This document shows positions 1 through 9,094 of a stretch of DNA of 64,000 nt, piece by piece. The translations under genes and the position numbers were made by a program. The stretch is from Gulosibacter molinativorax (lineage in GTDB: Bacteria; Actinomycetota; Actinomycetes; Actinomycetales; Microbacteriaceae): contig NZ_CP028426.1 of NCBI RefSeq assembly GCF_003010915.2, positions 3,348,001-3,412,000 of the forward strand, read 5' to 3'. The first letter of the stretch is position 1. Each line of letters begins with the position of its first letter. Under the pieces are notes generated by a model. The model was not told the origin of the DNA. It saw only the letters and a list, made by a program, of their open reading frames with translations, and made no database searches.

Positions 1-2
1 TC

Positions 3-1187
3 GCCCGCGGCGCGGACGCGATCGAGGACTCGGACCAGATCAAGACGCTCATCAACAGCGACAAGGACAAGTCGGAGCTCACGATGTGCACCGACGTCGA
101 CCGCAACGACAAGTCGCGGGTGTGCGAGCCCGGCTCGGTACGCATCATCGGCCGTCGCCAGATCGAGCTGTATTCGAAGGTGATCCACACCGTCGATCAC
201 GTTGAGGGCACTCTTCGCGAAGACTTCGACGGCCTAGATGCGTTCGCGACGCACATGTGGGCCGTGACGGTCACTGGCGCGCCGAAGATCTGGGCGATGC
301 GCTTTATTGACGAGCACGAGCGCTCGCCCCGCACGTGGTACGCGGGTGCGCTCGGTGTGCTCTACGCCAACGGTGACGTCAACACCGGGCTCACGATCCG
401 TGCGGCCATGATCCGCGAGGGCATTGCCGAGGTGCGCGCGGGCGGGACCCTGCTGATCGACTCGGTTCCCGAAGACGAGGAGCGCGAGACCGAAATGAAG
501 GCCTCGGCGCTGCTCGAGGCGATCCAGTCGGACCCGAGCGCCGAGGCTGCGGAAGAGCCCGAGCCCGCGGCGAAGCGCGGTGCCGGCCACCGCATCCTGT
601 TCTTCGACCACGAAGACTCGTTCGTGCAGATGCTCGCGGGCTACATGCGCGAGACGGGCGCCGAGGTGCGCACCGTGCGCGTGCCGAAGGGCGGCGTACC
701 GGTGGAGCGCATCCGCGAACAGCTCGATGCGCTCGACCCGACACTCGTCGTGATGTCGCCGGGGCCGGGCTCGCCGAGCGACTTCCGTGACAGCGACATC
801 CTTGCTGAGCTGGATGCGCGTGGCTTGCCGGTCTTCGGCGTGTGCCTCGGCCAGCAGGCGATCGGCGAGTACCTCGGCGCCTCGCTCGGGCAGCTCGGCT
901 ATCCGCTGCACGGGCAGGAGCGCGAGGTCGAGGTCATCGAACCTGGCTTCCTCGACGAGATGCCGAAGCGGTTTGTGACTGGTCGCTACCACTCGCTGTA
1001 CGTCGAGCCGGCCACTGTTTCGGGCGGGCTGAAGATCATCGCGAGCGACGACGATGGCATCCCGATGGCGGTCGAGCACACCGAAAAGCGGTGGTTCGCC
1101 GTGCAGTTCCACCCGGAGTCGCTCATGACCCTCCGCGACCGCGCCGGACACCGCATTATTGACGCGGTAATGGAGCGAATTTCTTAG
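3..1187 (+). CDS. trpE: Anthranilate synthase, fused TrpE-TrpG (5' truncated)
   Basis: The frame is open from base 3, so the gene starts left of the window; 394 residues are visible. It converts chorismate and glutamine to anthranilate, the first step of tryptophan synthesis. The first ~165 residues are the end of the chorismate-binding domain (CTDVDRNDKSRVCEPGSV, VTVTGAPK). After an acidic linker (about residues 166-195) a class I glutamine amidotransferase domain follows, with the nucleophile motif GVCLGQQAIGEYLG and the catalytic His-Glu in AVQFHPESLMT. The single-chain E-G layout is that of rhizobial TrpE(G) and related PhzE-type enzymes, not of the usual separate trpE and trpG. No phenazine gene is nearby, so tryptophan supply is the simplest role, but a secondary-metabolite anthranilate synthase cannot be excluded without the upstream genes. 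Confidence 0.92.
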   Translation, partial: ARGADAIEDSDQIKTLINSDKDKSELTMCTDVDRNDKSRVCEPGSVRIIGRRQIELYSKVIHTVDHVEGTLREDFDGLDAFATHMWAVTVTGAPKIWAMRFIDEHERSPRTWYAGALGVLYANGDVNTGLTIRAAMIREGIAEVRAGGTLLIDSVPEDEERETEMKASALLEAIQSDPSAEAAEEPEPAAKRGAGHRILFFDHEDSFVQMLAGYMRETGAEVRTVRVPKGGVPVERIREQLDALDPTLVVMSPGPGSPSDFRDSDILAELDARGLPVFGVCLGQQAIGEYLGASLGQLGYPLHGQEREVEVIEPGFLDEMPKRFVTGRYHSLYVEPATVSGGLKIIASDDDGIPMAVEHTEKRWFAVQFHPESLMTLRDRAGHRIIDAVMERIS

Positions 1188-1198
1188 CCAGGTTTCAT

Positions 1199-1217
1199 TT
1201 CCCTGACCAGGGGTTTT
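1199..1217 (+). terminator. Weak candidate terminator after trpE(G)
   Basis: CCCTG-AC-CAGGG is followed by GTTTTC, 12 bases after the stop codon. The stem is short and the loop tight, so this is a tentative call. Confidence 0.3.
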
Positions 1218-1367
1218 CTGCCGCGCAAAAATTGTGCCGCCGTTCGTCAAGATTTTGCTTTACGCGGTGAAAATTTAGGCCGTAGTATTCCCTTCGGCGC
1301 GCATCCGCGCCCGTAAAGGATGCGTGCCGCGGCAGTGGTGCGCACTAGGCATGAATTGAGGACCTGG

Positions 1368-2501
1368 TTGAGCAACCGCATCGACTTTCGCTATCTCTCC
1401 GAGCCCGACATGATCGAGGCCGGAGTGATGGATATGGCCAGCTGCGTGGACGCGATGGAAGAGACTTTCGCGCTCTATGCTGCGGGGGATTACCGCATGG
1501 CTGGGCCGAACAACGACTCGCACGGGGCGCGCATGATTTTCCCCGACGAGCCGCCGTTCCCCACGATGCCGAAGAACAGTGACGATCGTCGATTTACCGC
1601 GATGCCCGCATACCTCGGCGGCAGCTTCGGCACGACGGGGATGAAGTGGTACGGCTCGAACCTCGCGAACCGCGAAAAGGGCCTGCCTCGCTCGATCCTC
1701 ATGTTCATGCTCAACGATACCGAGACCGCGGCGCCGCTCGCGCTGATGTCGGCCAACCTGCTTTCTGCGATGCGCACCGGCGCCGTCTCGGGTGTCGCTG
1801 CGCGTCACTTCGCGCGCGGGGATGCTCGGGTCGCCGGAGTGATCGGCCCCGGCGTCATGGGGCGAACGGCGCTGGCCGCGCTCGCGGTCGCGTGTCCGAT
1901 GCTCGACACGGTCAAGGTCCGCGGCCGCAGCCAGCGTGGCATCGACGACTTCAAGACCTGGGTCGCGACCTACGTACCGCAGATCACCTCGATCGAGCAG
2001 GTCGAGTCTGACGAAGAGGCAGTTCGTGGCTGCGACGTCGTCACGGTGTGCGCGACGACCAAGGCCGGCGACCTCGACACCTATCCGATGATTCGCCGCG
2101 AGTGGCTCGAGCCGGGCGCGCTCGTCACGATGCCTGCCGCCGCCAACATCGATGAGGGGCTCGAGGCACAGGACGTTCGCAAGGTCGTGGACTCCTACGG
2201 CCTCTACGAGGCATGGGGCCTCGAGTTCCCGACCCCGACGCACCACCACGTGGGGATCATCGGCAACAAGTTCCTCGACCTCGTCGCCGAGGGCAAGATC
2301 CGCCACTGGGACATCGAGGAGCTCGGGCCGGTCGTCGAGCGCCGCGCCGAGGGCCGCCGCAATCCGGAGGAGATCGTCATTGTGTCGATCGGTGGGCTGC
2401 CGATTGAGGACGTGGCGTGGGGCACCGTGGTGTACCGCAATGCGATCAAACGCGGCATTGGCACGAGCCTGCCGCTGTGGGACGCCCCCGCGATGGCGTA
2501 G
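1368..2501 (+). CDS. Ornithine cyclodeaminase/mu-crystallin family protein (tyramine oxidase subunit B-like)
   Basis: A 377-residue NAD(P)-binding protein of the ornithine cyclodeaminase/mu-crystallin family. The Rossmann loop is VAGVIGPGVMGRTALAAL, preceded by the substrate-pocket motif LMSANLLSAMRTGA. The wording of the core (GMKWYGSNLANREKGLPRS, PIEDVAWGTVVYRNA) resembles the actinobacterial branch annotated as tyramine oxidase subunit B; the partner oxidase subunit is not in the window. I chose the TTG at 1368 because GAGGA lies 5 bases upstream and the product then begins SNRIDFRYLSEPDM; an in-frame ATG at 1320 would add 16 unlikely residues. The gene stands alone and converges on purU. 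The family assignment is firm, the substrate is inference. Confidence 0.8.
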   Translation: MSNRIDFRYLSEPDMIEAGVMDMASCVDAMEETFALYAAGDYRMAGPNNDSHGARMIFPDEPPFPTMPKNSDDRRFTAMPAYLGGSFGTTGMKWYGSNLANREKGLPRSILMFMLNDTETAAPLALMSANLLSAMRTGAVSGVAARHFARGDARVAGVIGPGVMGRTALAALAVACPMLDTVKVRGRSQRGIDDFKTWVATYVPQITSIEQVESDEEAVRGCDVVTVCATTKAGDLDTYPMIRREWLEPGALVTMPAAANIDEGLEAQDVRKVVDSYGLYEAWGLEFPTPTHHHVGIIGNKFLDLVAEGKIRHWDIEELGPVVERRAEGRRNPEEIVIVSIGGLPIEDVAWGTVVYRNAIKRGIGTSLPLWDAPAMA

Positions 2502-2507
2502 TCCTTC

Positions 2508-2637
2508 AGGCTATTGAGTAGGTGCCGTAGGCGCATATCGATCCCCGAGTAGCGCCGTAGGCACATATCGAGGGGTGCTGACCCGCGAAGCGTATCGAAG
2601 AGTGGCCTCTCGATACGCTTCGCTACTCGAGGATCGA
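2508..2637. repeat. REP-like palindromic repeat cluster (copy 1)
   Basis: Two direct copies of a GAGTAG(G/C)GCCGTAGGC(G/A)CATATCGA unit lie next to a hairpin with perfect 14-bp arms (2585-2598 GCGAAGCGTATCGA and 2610-2623) and a TACTCGAGGATCGAA tail. Related elements occur at 36,100 and 48,745. It sits between two convergent genes and may serve as a bidirectional terminator. Confidence 0.75.
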
Positions 2638-2642
2638 AATGG

Positions 2643-3524
2643 CTACCGGAAGACGATGGTGCGGTGGCCGTCAAGCAGGATGCGGTGCTCGGCAAACCAC
2701 TTGACGGCCTGCGTGAGCGTGCGTGATTCCTCGTCCTGGCCCATCGCCTGCAGCTGCTTGACCGTGTCAGTGTGGTCGACACGGCGCACGTTCTGCTCGA
2801 TGATCGGACCTTCGTCGAGATCGGTCGTGACGAAGTGCGCCGTGGCACCAACCACCTTCACGCCCCGCTCGTGCGCCTGGCGGTAGGGGTTCGCGCCCTT
2901 GAACCCTGGCAGGAACGAGTGGTGGATGTTGATGGCCATCCCCTCGAGCTCCTCGCAGAGTTCGGGGGAGACGATCTGCATGTAGCGAGCGAGTACGACG
3001 AGTTCGATGTCGTCCTGAGCGATCACCTCGCGCACGCGGTTCTCAAACGCGAGCTTGTCCTCTGGGCTCTTGATCGGCAGGTGCTCGAACGGCACCCCGT
3101 AGAATTCGGCGATGTTGCCGAGGTTCGGGTGGTTCGCCATGAGGCGAGTCACCTCGATGGGCAGGTGCCCGGTGCGCTGGCGGAACAGCAGGTCGTTGAC
3201 ACAGTGCTCGGCCGTTGACCCGAGGACGAGGGTGCGCACGGGGCGGCCCACCTCATCCAGGTGAATTTCCGCGTTGAATCGCTCGGCGACGGGGTTGACC
3301 TCGGCGAGGAGCGCACCTTGCGTGACCGGGGAATCGATTTCGATCCGCATGAAGAAACGGTCGGTGTCGAGCGAAGAGAACTGCTGCAGCTCGACGATGT
3401 TTCCTGCCGACGCCACGATCGCGGCGGTCATCGCGTGCACTATGCCCGGCTTATCAGGGCAGACGAGCGTGAGGACGCGGTGATTCGGGGAAGGCTGCTG
3501 TGCGGGGGTAGTCGATTCGGTCAC
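2643..3524 (-). CDS. purU: Formyltetrahydrofolate deformylase
   Basis: 293 residues, the normal length for PurU, which hydrolyses 10-formyl-THF to THF and formate and balances the one-carbon pool. Residues ~15-90 form an N-terminal ACT domain (LTLVCPDKPGIVHAMTAAI), and the rest is a formyltransferase fold with the characteristic INIHHSFLPGFKGANPYRQA segment holding the catalytic His, and the late Asp in DLDEGPIIEQ. The start is a GTG at 3524. A -10-like TACCCT lies 7 bases upstream (3537-3532), so the message may be leaderless. The glyA-folD one-carbon operon lies 1.5 kb downstream on the other strand, which fits the metabolic theme. Confidence 0.93.
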   Translation of the reverse strand: MTESTTPAQQPSPNHRVLTLVCPDKPGIVHAMTAAIVASAGNIVELQQFSSLDTDRFFMRIEIDSPVTQGALLAEVNPVAERFNAEIHLDEVGRPVRTLVLGSTAEHCVNDLLFRQRTGHLPIEVTRLMANHPNLGNIAEFYGVPFEHLPIKSPEDKLAFENRVREVIAQDDIELVVLARYMQIVSPELCEELEGMAINIHHSFLPGFKGANPYRQAHERGVKVVGATAHFVTTDLDEGPIIEQNVRRVDHTDTVKQLQAMGQDEESRTLTQAVKWFAEHRILLDGHRTIVFR

Positions 3525-3626
3525 AGTCGCTAGGGTACGGGAGAACGGCTTAGATTCCCGAGGGCGTACCGCGCGGGCCGCGCATCCACCTTCGCGCCGC
3601 TCCTACCCCGAGAGCCAGTCGCGACG

Positions 3627-3638
3627 TAGGATCGACCG
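3627..3638 (+). promoter_or_regulatory. Leaderless -10 element for the MFS gene
   Basis: TAGGAT (3627-3632) is followed by exactly 6 bases and then the GTG start at 3639. No Shine-Dalgarno sequence is visible. Confidence 0.5.
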
Positions 3639-4886
3639 GTGACGACACAAACTAGCTCGAAACTGCCTTTGGGCCCACTCGTGACCCTCGCCACGGCCAC
3701 GTTCATGTCGATCACGATCGAGATGCTGCCGACCGGTCTGATGCACCTCATGGCGCCGGATCTCGGCGTTGCTGAATCGCAGATCGGCTTGCTCATGTCG
3801 GTGTTCGCGTTTGCGGTAGTCCTCACCTCGACACCGCTCACGATGCTGCTGCGACGGGTGCCGAAGCGCATCCTGCTCGTAGGCGTGCTGACATTCTTCT
3901 CGATCAGCACGATCCTCACCGCCGCTGCGCCAAATTACGAGCTCGTCCTCGCGAGCCGCATCATCAACGGCATCGCGCACGGGGTGTTCTGGTCGTCCGT
4001 CACGTCGTATACCGGATCGCTCGTGCGGCCGAACCAGCTCACGAAGGCGGTCTCGATCACCGGCGGTGGTGGTGGGCTCGCGTTCGTGCTGGGTGTGCCG
4101 CTCGGCACCGCGCTCGGCCAGTGGATCGACTGGCGCGCGACCTTCGTGGTACTCGCGATTGTGTGCCTGATCGTCGCGGCGACGCTCTGGGTCGTACTGC
4201 CGAAGGGTGTGGGGGACAAGCCCGCTCCCGCGACCGCGCCTGTCGAGCTTCCGACCCCTGGCGCGATCAGCGACGTCGAGGTCATTACCAACAGCATCCC
4301 CGTGACACGCCGGTCTCGGAAGTCGATGGGACTGGTCATCACGCTGTGCATCCTCGTGATGGTCGTCATGACTGGCCACTACTCGTTCTACTCCTATATC
4401 TCGCCGTACCTACTCGGGCCGGTCGGCTTCTCGGAGGCGTTACTCCCGATTGCGCTGTTCGCCTACGGCATCGCATCCGCGATTGCCACCGCGCTCACCG
4501 GCACCCTTTTCACCGGTCGCACGGGCGCGGGGTTCTACGTCTCGTTCGCGCTGTTCCTCGTAGGCGGCGGCTCGCTCGCGTTGTTCCCGCAGATCTCGTT
4601 CCTCGCGGGGATGGGACTCATCCTTTGGGGCTTCGGGATGGGCTTCCTCCCCACCCTGCTCCAGTCGCGACTGCTGGCCGTTGCTCCGTCTAAGCACCGC
4701 GACCTTTCGAGCGCGATGTACACATCCGGCTTCAATGCCGGGATCGGACTCGGCGCGCTGGTCGGCGCGATCTTGCTTGACAGTTACGGCATGGGGTCGC
4801 TCGGGGTGTCGTTCCTCACGTTGACGATGGCTGGTGTCGTGATTAATATCCTCGTCGACCTGCGAAGTGCTCGAAAAACTGCCTAG
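3639..4886 (+). CDS. MFS transporter, DHA1-like efflux family
   Basis: 415 residues with about 12 hydrophobic spans in two halves, a polar central loop near residues 195-225 (KGVGDKPAPATAPVELPTPG) and the motif A-like stretch RRVPKRILLVGVL after TM2. The N-terminal motif TFMSITIEMLPTGLMHLMA resembles the drug/sugar efflux (AraJ/YdhP-type) branch of MFS, which exports small molecules using the proton gradient. The start is a GTG with a -10-like hexamer 6 bases upstream and no Shine-Dalgarno site. It stands alone between purU (divergent) and the riboswitch-led glyA operon. Substrate unknown. Confidence 0.82.
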   Translation: MTTQTSSKLPLGPLVTLATATFMSITIEMLPTGLMHLMAPDLGVAESQIGLLMSVFAFAVVLTSTPLTMLLRRVPKRILLVGVLTFFSISTILTAAAPNYELVLASRIINGIAHGVFWSSVTSYTGSLVRPNQLTKAVSITGGGGGLAFVLGVPLGTALGQWIDWRATFVVLAIVCLIVAATLWVVLPKGVGDKPAPATAPVELPTPGAISDVEVITNSIPVTRRSRKSMGLVITLCILVMVVMTGHYSFYSYISPYLLGPVGFSEALLPIALFAYGIASAIATALTGTLFTGRTGAGFYVSFALFLVGGGSLALFPQISFLAGMGLILWGFGMGFLPTLLQSRLLAVAPSKHRDLSSAMYTSGFNAGIGLGALVGAILLDSYGMGSLGVSFLTLTMAGVVINILVDLRSARKTA

Positions 4887-4917
4887 CCTGGCAGCAACGG
4901 CTGCGCATGATGCGTTT

Positions 4918-5005
4918 AGACTGATCTGGTCGCGACTGGCGTCAGGTGGGGCACCATCGGGAAGCGGCACACGGATCACGAGCCGCACGCCTGGGCTCGC
5001 CGACA
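4918..5005 (+). promoter_or_regulatory. ZTP riboswitch (pfl motif)
   Basis: The leader before glyA carries the conserved pfl blocks in order: CGCGACTGGCG at 4931-4941, GTGGGGCACCA with CGGGAAGCGG just after it, a variable linker, then CCGCACGCCTGGGC ending at 4996. ZTP riboswitches sense the purine intermediate ZTP/ZMP, which accumulates when 10-formyl-THF is short, and commonly control glyA, folD and pur genes, exactly the operon found here. About 40 bases separate the aptamer from AAGGAG at 5044, room for an expression platform. Confidence 0.88.
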
Positions 5006-5055
5006 CTCAATGATCGCCCGGTCCCATGAACTGGAATCCGACTAAGGAGTCTCAA

Positions 5056-6330
5056 GTGTCCGACTATCAGAATCTGCCGCTCTCGCAGGTCGACCCCGAA
5101 ATTGCAGGTGTCCTCCGTGATGAGCTGACCCGTCAGCGCAACACCCTCGAGATGATCGCGAGCGAGAACTTCGTGCCGCGCTCGGTGCTTGAAGCCGTAG
5201 GCAGCGTCCTCACCAACAAGTACGCCGAGGGCTACCCGGGGCGTCGCTACTACGGCGGCTGTGAGGTCGTCGACATCGCTGAAGACCTCGCCCGTGACCG
5301 CGCGAAGGAGCTCTTCGGTGCACAGTTCGCGAACGTGCAGCCGCACTCCGGCGCAACGGCGAACGCGGCAGTCCTGCACGCCCTCGCAACGCCCGGCGAC
5401 ACGATTCTCGGCCTTTCGCTTGACCACGGTGGTCACCTCACGCACGGCATGAAGATCAACTTCTCGGGCCGTCTCTACAACGTTGCGGCATACGGCGTCG
5501 ACTACGGCACCGGCCGCATCAACATGGATGAGGTTCGTCGCCTCGCGCACGAGCACAAGCCCAAAGTGATCATCGCCGGTTGGTCGGCGTACCCGCGCGA
5601 GCTCGACTTTCCGCTCTTCCGCGAGATCGCGGACGAGGTCGGCGCGTACCTCTGGGTCGACATGGCGCACTTCGCGGGTCTCGTTGCCGCGGGCCTCCAC
5701 CCCAACCCCGTCGAGCACGCGCACGTCGTGTCCTCGACCGTGCACAAGACGATCGGCGGCCCGCGCTCGGGCTTCATTCTCACGAACGACGCGGATCTCT
5801 CGAAGAAGATCAACTCGGCAGTGTTCCCCGGCCAGCAGGGTGGCCCGCTCATGCACGTCATCGCAGGTAAGGCCGTTGCCTTCAAGCTTGCGATGACCGA
5901 CGAGTTCAAGGACCGTCAGGAGCGCACGAAGCGCGGCGCGCAGATCATCGCCGAGCGCCTTCTGCAGGACGACGTCCGCGAGGCTGGCGTTGCGCTGACG
6001 ACGGGCGGCACCGACGTGCACCTCGTGCTCGTCGACCTGCGTGACTCGCCGATCGACGGCAAGCAGGCCGAAGACCTCCTGCACGAAGTCGGCATCACGG
6101 TGAACCGTAACTCGGTGCCGGACGACCCGCGCCCGCCGATGGTCACCTCGGGCCTGCGCATCGGTACGCCGGCGCTCGCGACCCGTGGCTTCGGCGACGA
6201 GGAATTCCGCGAGGTCGCTGACGTGATCGCGCAGACGCTGAAGCCCGGCGCCGACCTCGAGTCGCTTCGTGCCCGCACCGCAGTGCTCGCCGAGAAGTTC
6301 CCGCTTTACGCAGGCCTGGTCTACGCATGA
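5056..6330 (+). CDS. glyA: Serine hydroxymethyltransferase
   Basis: 424 residues from the GTG at 5056. That start is favoured because AAGGAG (5044-5049) lies 6 bases upstream and the product begins [19 protein letters not shown]; an in-frame ATG at 5026 lies before the ribosome site. PLP enzyme converting serine and THF to glycine and 5,10-methylene-THF. Seen: [15 protein letters not shown], the THF-site [18 protein letters not shown] N-terminus ([10 protein letters not shown]), and the PLP-lysine motif [16 protein letters not shown]. Its stop overlaps the folD start by 4 bases (ATGA), giving translational coupling within a ZTP-controlled one-carbon operon. Confidence 0.97.
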   Translation: MSDYQNLPLSQVDPEIAGVLRDELTRQRNTLEMIASENFVPRSVLEAVGSVLTNKYAEGYPGRRYYGGCEVVDIAEDLARDRAKELFGAQFANVQPHSGATANAAVLHALATPGDTILGLSLDHGGHLTHGMKINFSGRLYNVAAYGVDYGTGRINMDEVRRLAHEHKPKVIIAGWSAYPRELDFPLFREIADEVGAYLWVDMAHFAGLVAAGLHPNPVEHAHVVSSTVHKTIGGPRSGFILTNDADLSKKINSAVFPGQQGGPLMHVIAGKAVAFKLAMTDEFKDRQERTKRGAQIIAERLLQDDVREAGVALTTGGTDVHLVLVDLRDSPIDGKQAEDLLHEVGITVNRNSVPDDPRPPMVTSGLRIGTPALATRGFGDEEFREVADVIAQTLKPGADLESLRARTAVLAEKFPLYAGLVYA

Positions 6331-7226
6331 GTGAGGCCACGAGCGGGCAGGCCGTTCGGCTCGACGGGAAGAAGGCATCCGCCGAGATTAAGGCCGAGCT
6401 CCGTGAGCGCGTAGCGGCCCTGCGCGCTCGCGGGATCGTGCCCGGCCTCGGCACCGTGCTGATCGGTGACGACCCGGGTTCGCAGCTCTACGTCGCGGGC
6501 AAGCACCGCGACTGCGCCGAGGTGGGCATCGAGTCGATTCGCGTCGATCTGCCCGCGACGGCAACGCAGGAGGAAGTCGAGGCGGCGATCGACAGCCTCA
6601 ACGCCGACCCCGCTTGCACCGGTTACATCGTGCAGTTGCCGCTGCCGAAGCATCTCGATCAGGATGCGGTCATCGAGCGCATCGACCCGGACAAGGACGC
6701 GGACGGCCTGCATCCGACGAACCTCGGACGCCTCGTGCTGAACGTGAACAAGCCGATTACGTCGCCGCTGCCGTGCACCCCGCGCGGTTGCATTGAGCTG
6801 CTGCAGCGCAACGACATCTCGCTCGACGGGAAGCACGTCGTGGTCGTTGGCCGCGGCGTGACCGTAGGCCGCTCGATCGGGCCACTGCTGACCCGCCGCG
6901 AGTACAACGCGACGGTGACGCTGACGCACACCGGCACGCGCGATCTCGGCGAGATCGTGCGCTCCGCGGATGTTGTGGTCGCGGCTGCCGGCTCGGCCGG
7001 CCTCGTGAAGGCCGAGTGGATCAAGCCGGGTGCAGCGGTACTCGACGTGGGGGTGTCTCGCGTGGAGGACCCGGAGACCGGCAAGTCGAAGGTTCGCGGA
7101 GACGTGGACCCCGGCGCGTGGGACGTCGCTGGCTACATGTCGCCGAACCCCGGTGGGGTTGGTCCGATGACCCGGGCGCTCCTGCTCGCGAACGTCGTCG
7201 AGACCGCGGAACGCTCCGCCAGCTAG
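6327..7226 (+). CDS. folD: Methylenetetrahydrofolate dehydrogenase/cyclohydrolase
   Basis: 299 residues, slightly longer than the usual 285. Bifunctional enzyme turning 5,10-methylene-THF into 10-formyl-THF with NADP. Visible marks are the [21 protein letters not shown] segment with the catalytic Lys, [13 protein letters not shown], the [10 protein letters not shown] loop, the NADP motif [17 protein letters not shown] and C-terminal NPGGVGPMT. In this family the nucleotide motif is usually GRSxIVGxP; here [11 protein letters not shown] is a minor variant typical of actinobacteria. It overlaps glyA by 4 bases and shares its riboswitch. Confidence 0.96.
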   Translation: MSEATSGQAVRLDGKKASAEIKAELRERVAALRARGIVPGLGTVLIGDDPGSQLYVAGKHRDCAEVGIESIRVDLPATATQEEVEAAIDSLNADPACTGYIVQLPLPKHLDQDAVIERIDPDKDADGLHPTNLGRLVLNVNKPITSPLPCTPRGCIELLQRNDISLDGKHVVVVGRGVTVGRSIGPLLTRREYNATVTLTHTGTRDLGEIVRSADVVVAAAGSAGLVKAEWIKPGAAVLDVGVSRVEDPETGKSKVRGDVDPGAWDVAGYMSPNPGGVGPMTRALLLANVVETAERSAS

Positions 7227-7245
7227 CGCCTCATCCACTAACAAT

Positions 7246-7286
7246 CATTGCCCGTACGTCAGCTCCTTGCTGAAGTACGGGCAATG
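7246..7286. terminator. Long bidirectional terminator hairpin after folD
   Basis: Arms CATTGCCCGTAC (7246-7257) and GTACGGGCAATG (7275-7286) are perfectly complementary over 12 bp. Inside, TCAGC pairs with GCTGA around a 5-base loop. It separates folD from the convergent MHS transporter gene. Confidence 0.7.
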
Positions 7287-7295
7287 CTTGTCGTT

Positions 7296-7350
7296 ACGGG
7301 CAATGACGCCGAGCGCTACCGGCAATCACGCCGCGCTACCGGCAATGACG
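7296..7350. repeat. Three spaced copies of AC(C/G)GGCAAT(G/C)ACG
   Basis: Copies at 7296-7308, 7318-7330 and 7338-7350, spaced 22 and 20 bases apart. They repeat the right arm of the preceding hairpin. No coding function is apparent. Confidence 0.55.
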
Positions 7351-7365
7351 GTGTCGCGCCCCGTG

Positions 7366-8802
7366 CTACGCCGCCGAATCGTTGCTGTAGTCGTAGTGCT
7401 TCGTCTCGTTCGAGAAGAACAGTGCGATGAGCGTGAGCACCGCGGCACCGGAGAGGTACACACCGACCCAGAAGGGCGACCCATCGCCGAAGCTCCACAG
7501 CGCCACGAAGACGGTCGGCGCGATACCGGCACCGATCACCGAGGACATGTTATAGGCGATCGCCGAACCCGTGTACCGCGTGTTGGCGGGGAAGTACTCC
7601 GGCAGTACCGCACCCATCGGCCCGAAGGTGAGCCCCATGAGTGCCATGCCGATGATGAGCTGCGCCTGCACGCCCGTGTGGCCGAGGCTGAGCAGCGGAG
7701 TCATCGCGAAGCCAAAGATGAAGATCAAGATCGTCACGGAGATGAGCATCTTCTTGCGGCCAAAGCGCTCGGCGAGCGGGCCCGAGATCAGTGTGAAGAG
7801 ACCGAAGAAGACCACGCCGACGATCAGCATCAGCAGGAATTCTGTCTTCGGGTAGCCGAGGCCGCCCACGTAGGTCGAAGCATCAAACGCGGTGCCCGAT
7901 TCAGCAGCGGTAGCGGCGGCCTGTTCCGTGGTCGGCGTCGATCCGTACGTAAGCATGAACGACGTCATCATGTAGAACAGCACGTAGGTGGCCACCATCA
8001 CGAACGTGCCGAGGACGATCGCGCGCCACGAGTGGCGAAACACCTCGACGAGCGGTGCCTTGACGACGTGGTCCTCCGCCTGGACCTTCTGGAACGCCGG
8101 GGTCTCGGTGAGCTGGATGCGCACCCACAGCCCGACGATCACGAGCACTGCCGAGAGCAGGAACGGGATGCGCCAACCCCAGGTCATGAACTGGTCGTTC
8201 GTGAGGGTGAAGTTCAGGATCACGAAGAGAGTGTTCCCCAGGATGAAGCCGATCGGTGCACCGAGCTGGGGGAAGGTGCCGTAGATGGCGCGCTTGTTCG
8301 CGGGCGCGTTCTCAGTGGCGAGCAGGGCTGCGCCCGACCACTCGCCGCCGAGCCCGAGGCCCTGGCAGAATCGCAGGATGACGAGCAGCGTGGGTGCGAG
8401 CACGGTCATGTTCGCGTTGATGCTGCCGTCCGCGTTCGCGGCGGTCGGCAGCAGGCCGATCAGGAACGTTGCGATCCCCATAACGAGCAGTGTGCCGACG
8501 AGCGTGCCTTTGCGGCCAATTCGGTCGCCAAAGTGTCCGAAGACGATCGAGCCAATCGGGCGTGCAATGAATGCGACGCCGAACACGGCGAAGGATGCGA
8601 GCAGCGCGGTGACGTGGTCATCGCTCGGGAAGAACAGCGCGGGGAAAACGAGCGATGCCGCGGTGGCGTAGACGTAGAAGTCGTAGAACTCGATCGATGT
8701 CCCGACGAGGCTGGCCGTAATGACCTGCCACGGCTTGTTCTTCGCTGGTTGTTCGGCCGGGACGGCCGAACTCGTTGGGGTAGTGGCGGTGTCCTGTGAC
8801 AC
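7366..8802 (-). CDS. MFS transporter, metabolite:H+ symporter (MHS) type
   Basis: 478 residues with 12 predicted membrane spans. The opening NKPWQVITASLVGTSIEFYDFYVYATAASLVF is the signature of the ShiA/ProP/KgtP branch (the GTxxEFYDF motif), and the TM2-3 loop reads FGHFGDRIGRKGTLVGTLLVMG. A hydrophilic loop around residues 215-250 separates the halves, and an unusually long Ala/Thr-rich loop (GSTPTTEQAAATAAESG) sits near residue 290. Members import dicarboxylates, shikimate, osmolytes or similar acids with protons. The gene is monocistronic; nothing nearby fixes the substrate. Confidence 0.88.
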   Translation of the reverse strand: MSQDTATTPTSSAVPAEQPAKNKPWQVITASLVGTSIEFYDFYVYATAASLVFPALFFPSDDHVTALLASFAVFGVAFIARPIGSIVFGHFGDRIGRKGTLVGTLLVMGIATFLIGLLPTAANADGSINANMTVLAPTLLVILRFCQGLGLGGEWSGAALLATENAPANKRAIYGTFPQLGAPIGFILGNTLFVILNFTLTNDQFMTWGWRIPFLLSAVLVIVGLWVRIQLTETPAFQKVQAEDHVVKAPLVEVFRHSWRAIVLGTFVMVATYVLFYMMTSFMLTYGSTPTTEQAAATAAESGTAFDASTYVGGLGYPKTEFLLMLIVGVVFFGLFTLISGPLAERFGRKKMLISVTILIFIFGFAMTPLLSLGHTGVQAQLIIGMALMGLTFGPMGAVLPEYFPANTRYTGSAIAYNMSSVIGAGIAPTVFVALWSFGDGSPFWVGVYLSGAAVLTLIALFFSNETKHYDYSNDSAA

Positions 8803-9094
8803 AGAAAGACTCCTGCACGATTGAAAAATGGCGCGAAATACCTCCGTCTCAGGTCAGATCCTGGATGAGGAGGTGGGCCAAAGGCGCAGGCCGGCGTTGG
8901 CAATGCGGATGCGCGGCACCGGGTAGGTGCGGAGAGCGCATCCGACGGTGAGAAAGTCGCGATTTGCGAACCCTCAGGTTACACCTGCTATGCACCGATG
9001 CCAAAGAACTCCCGGATTCGGCGTAGCATTATGGGCCGTCCTGTATCGATGCAGCCGTCGCAGTGCTGCGGTTGCCCAGCCGATTGAGAGTGCC

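Noticed and set aside
234..1250. Long antisense ORFs (also at 7267-8799, 11570-13213, 28149-29390 and 30563-32584)
   Set aside because: High-GC codon bias of the real genes leaves antisense frames open. These products are Arg/His/Glu/Leu-rich with no domains and lie entirely over confident genes.
4887..5055. A tetrahydrofolate or glycine riboswitch before glyA
   Set aside because: The conserved blocks match the ZTP/pfl motif; I see neither the THF aptamer core nor tandem glycine aptamers.
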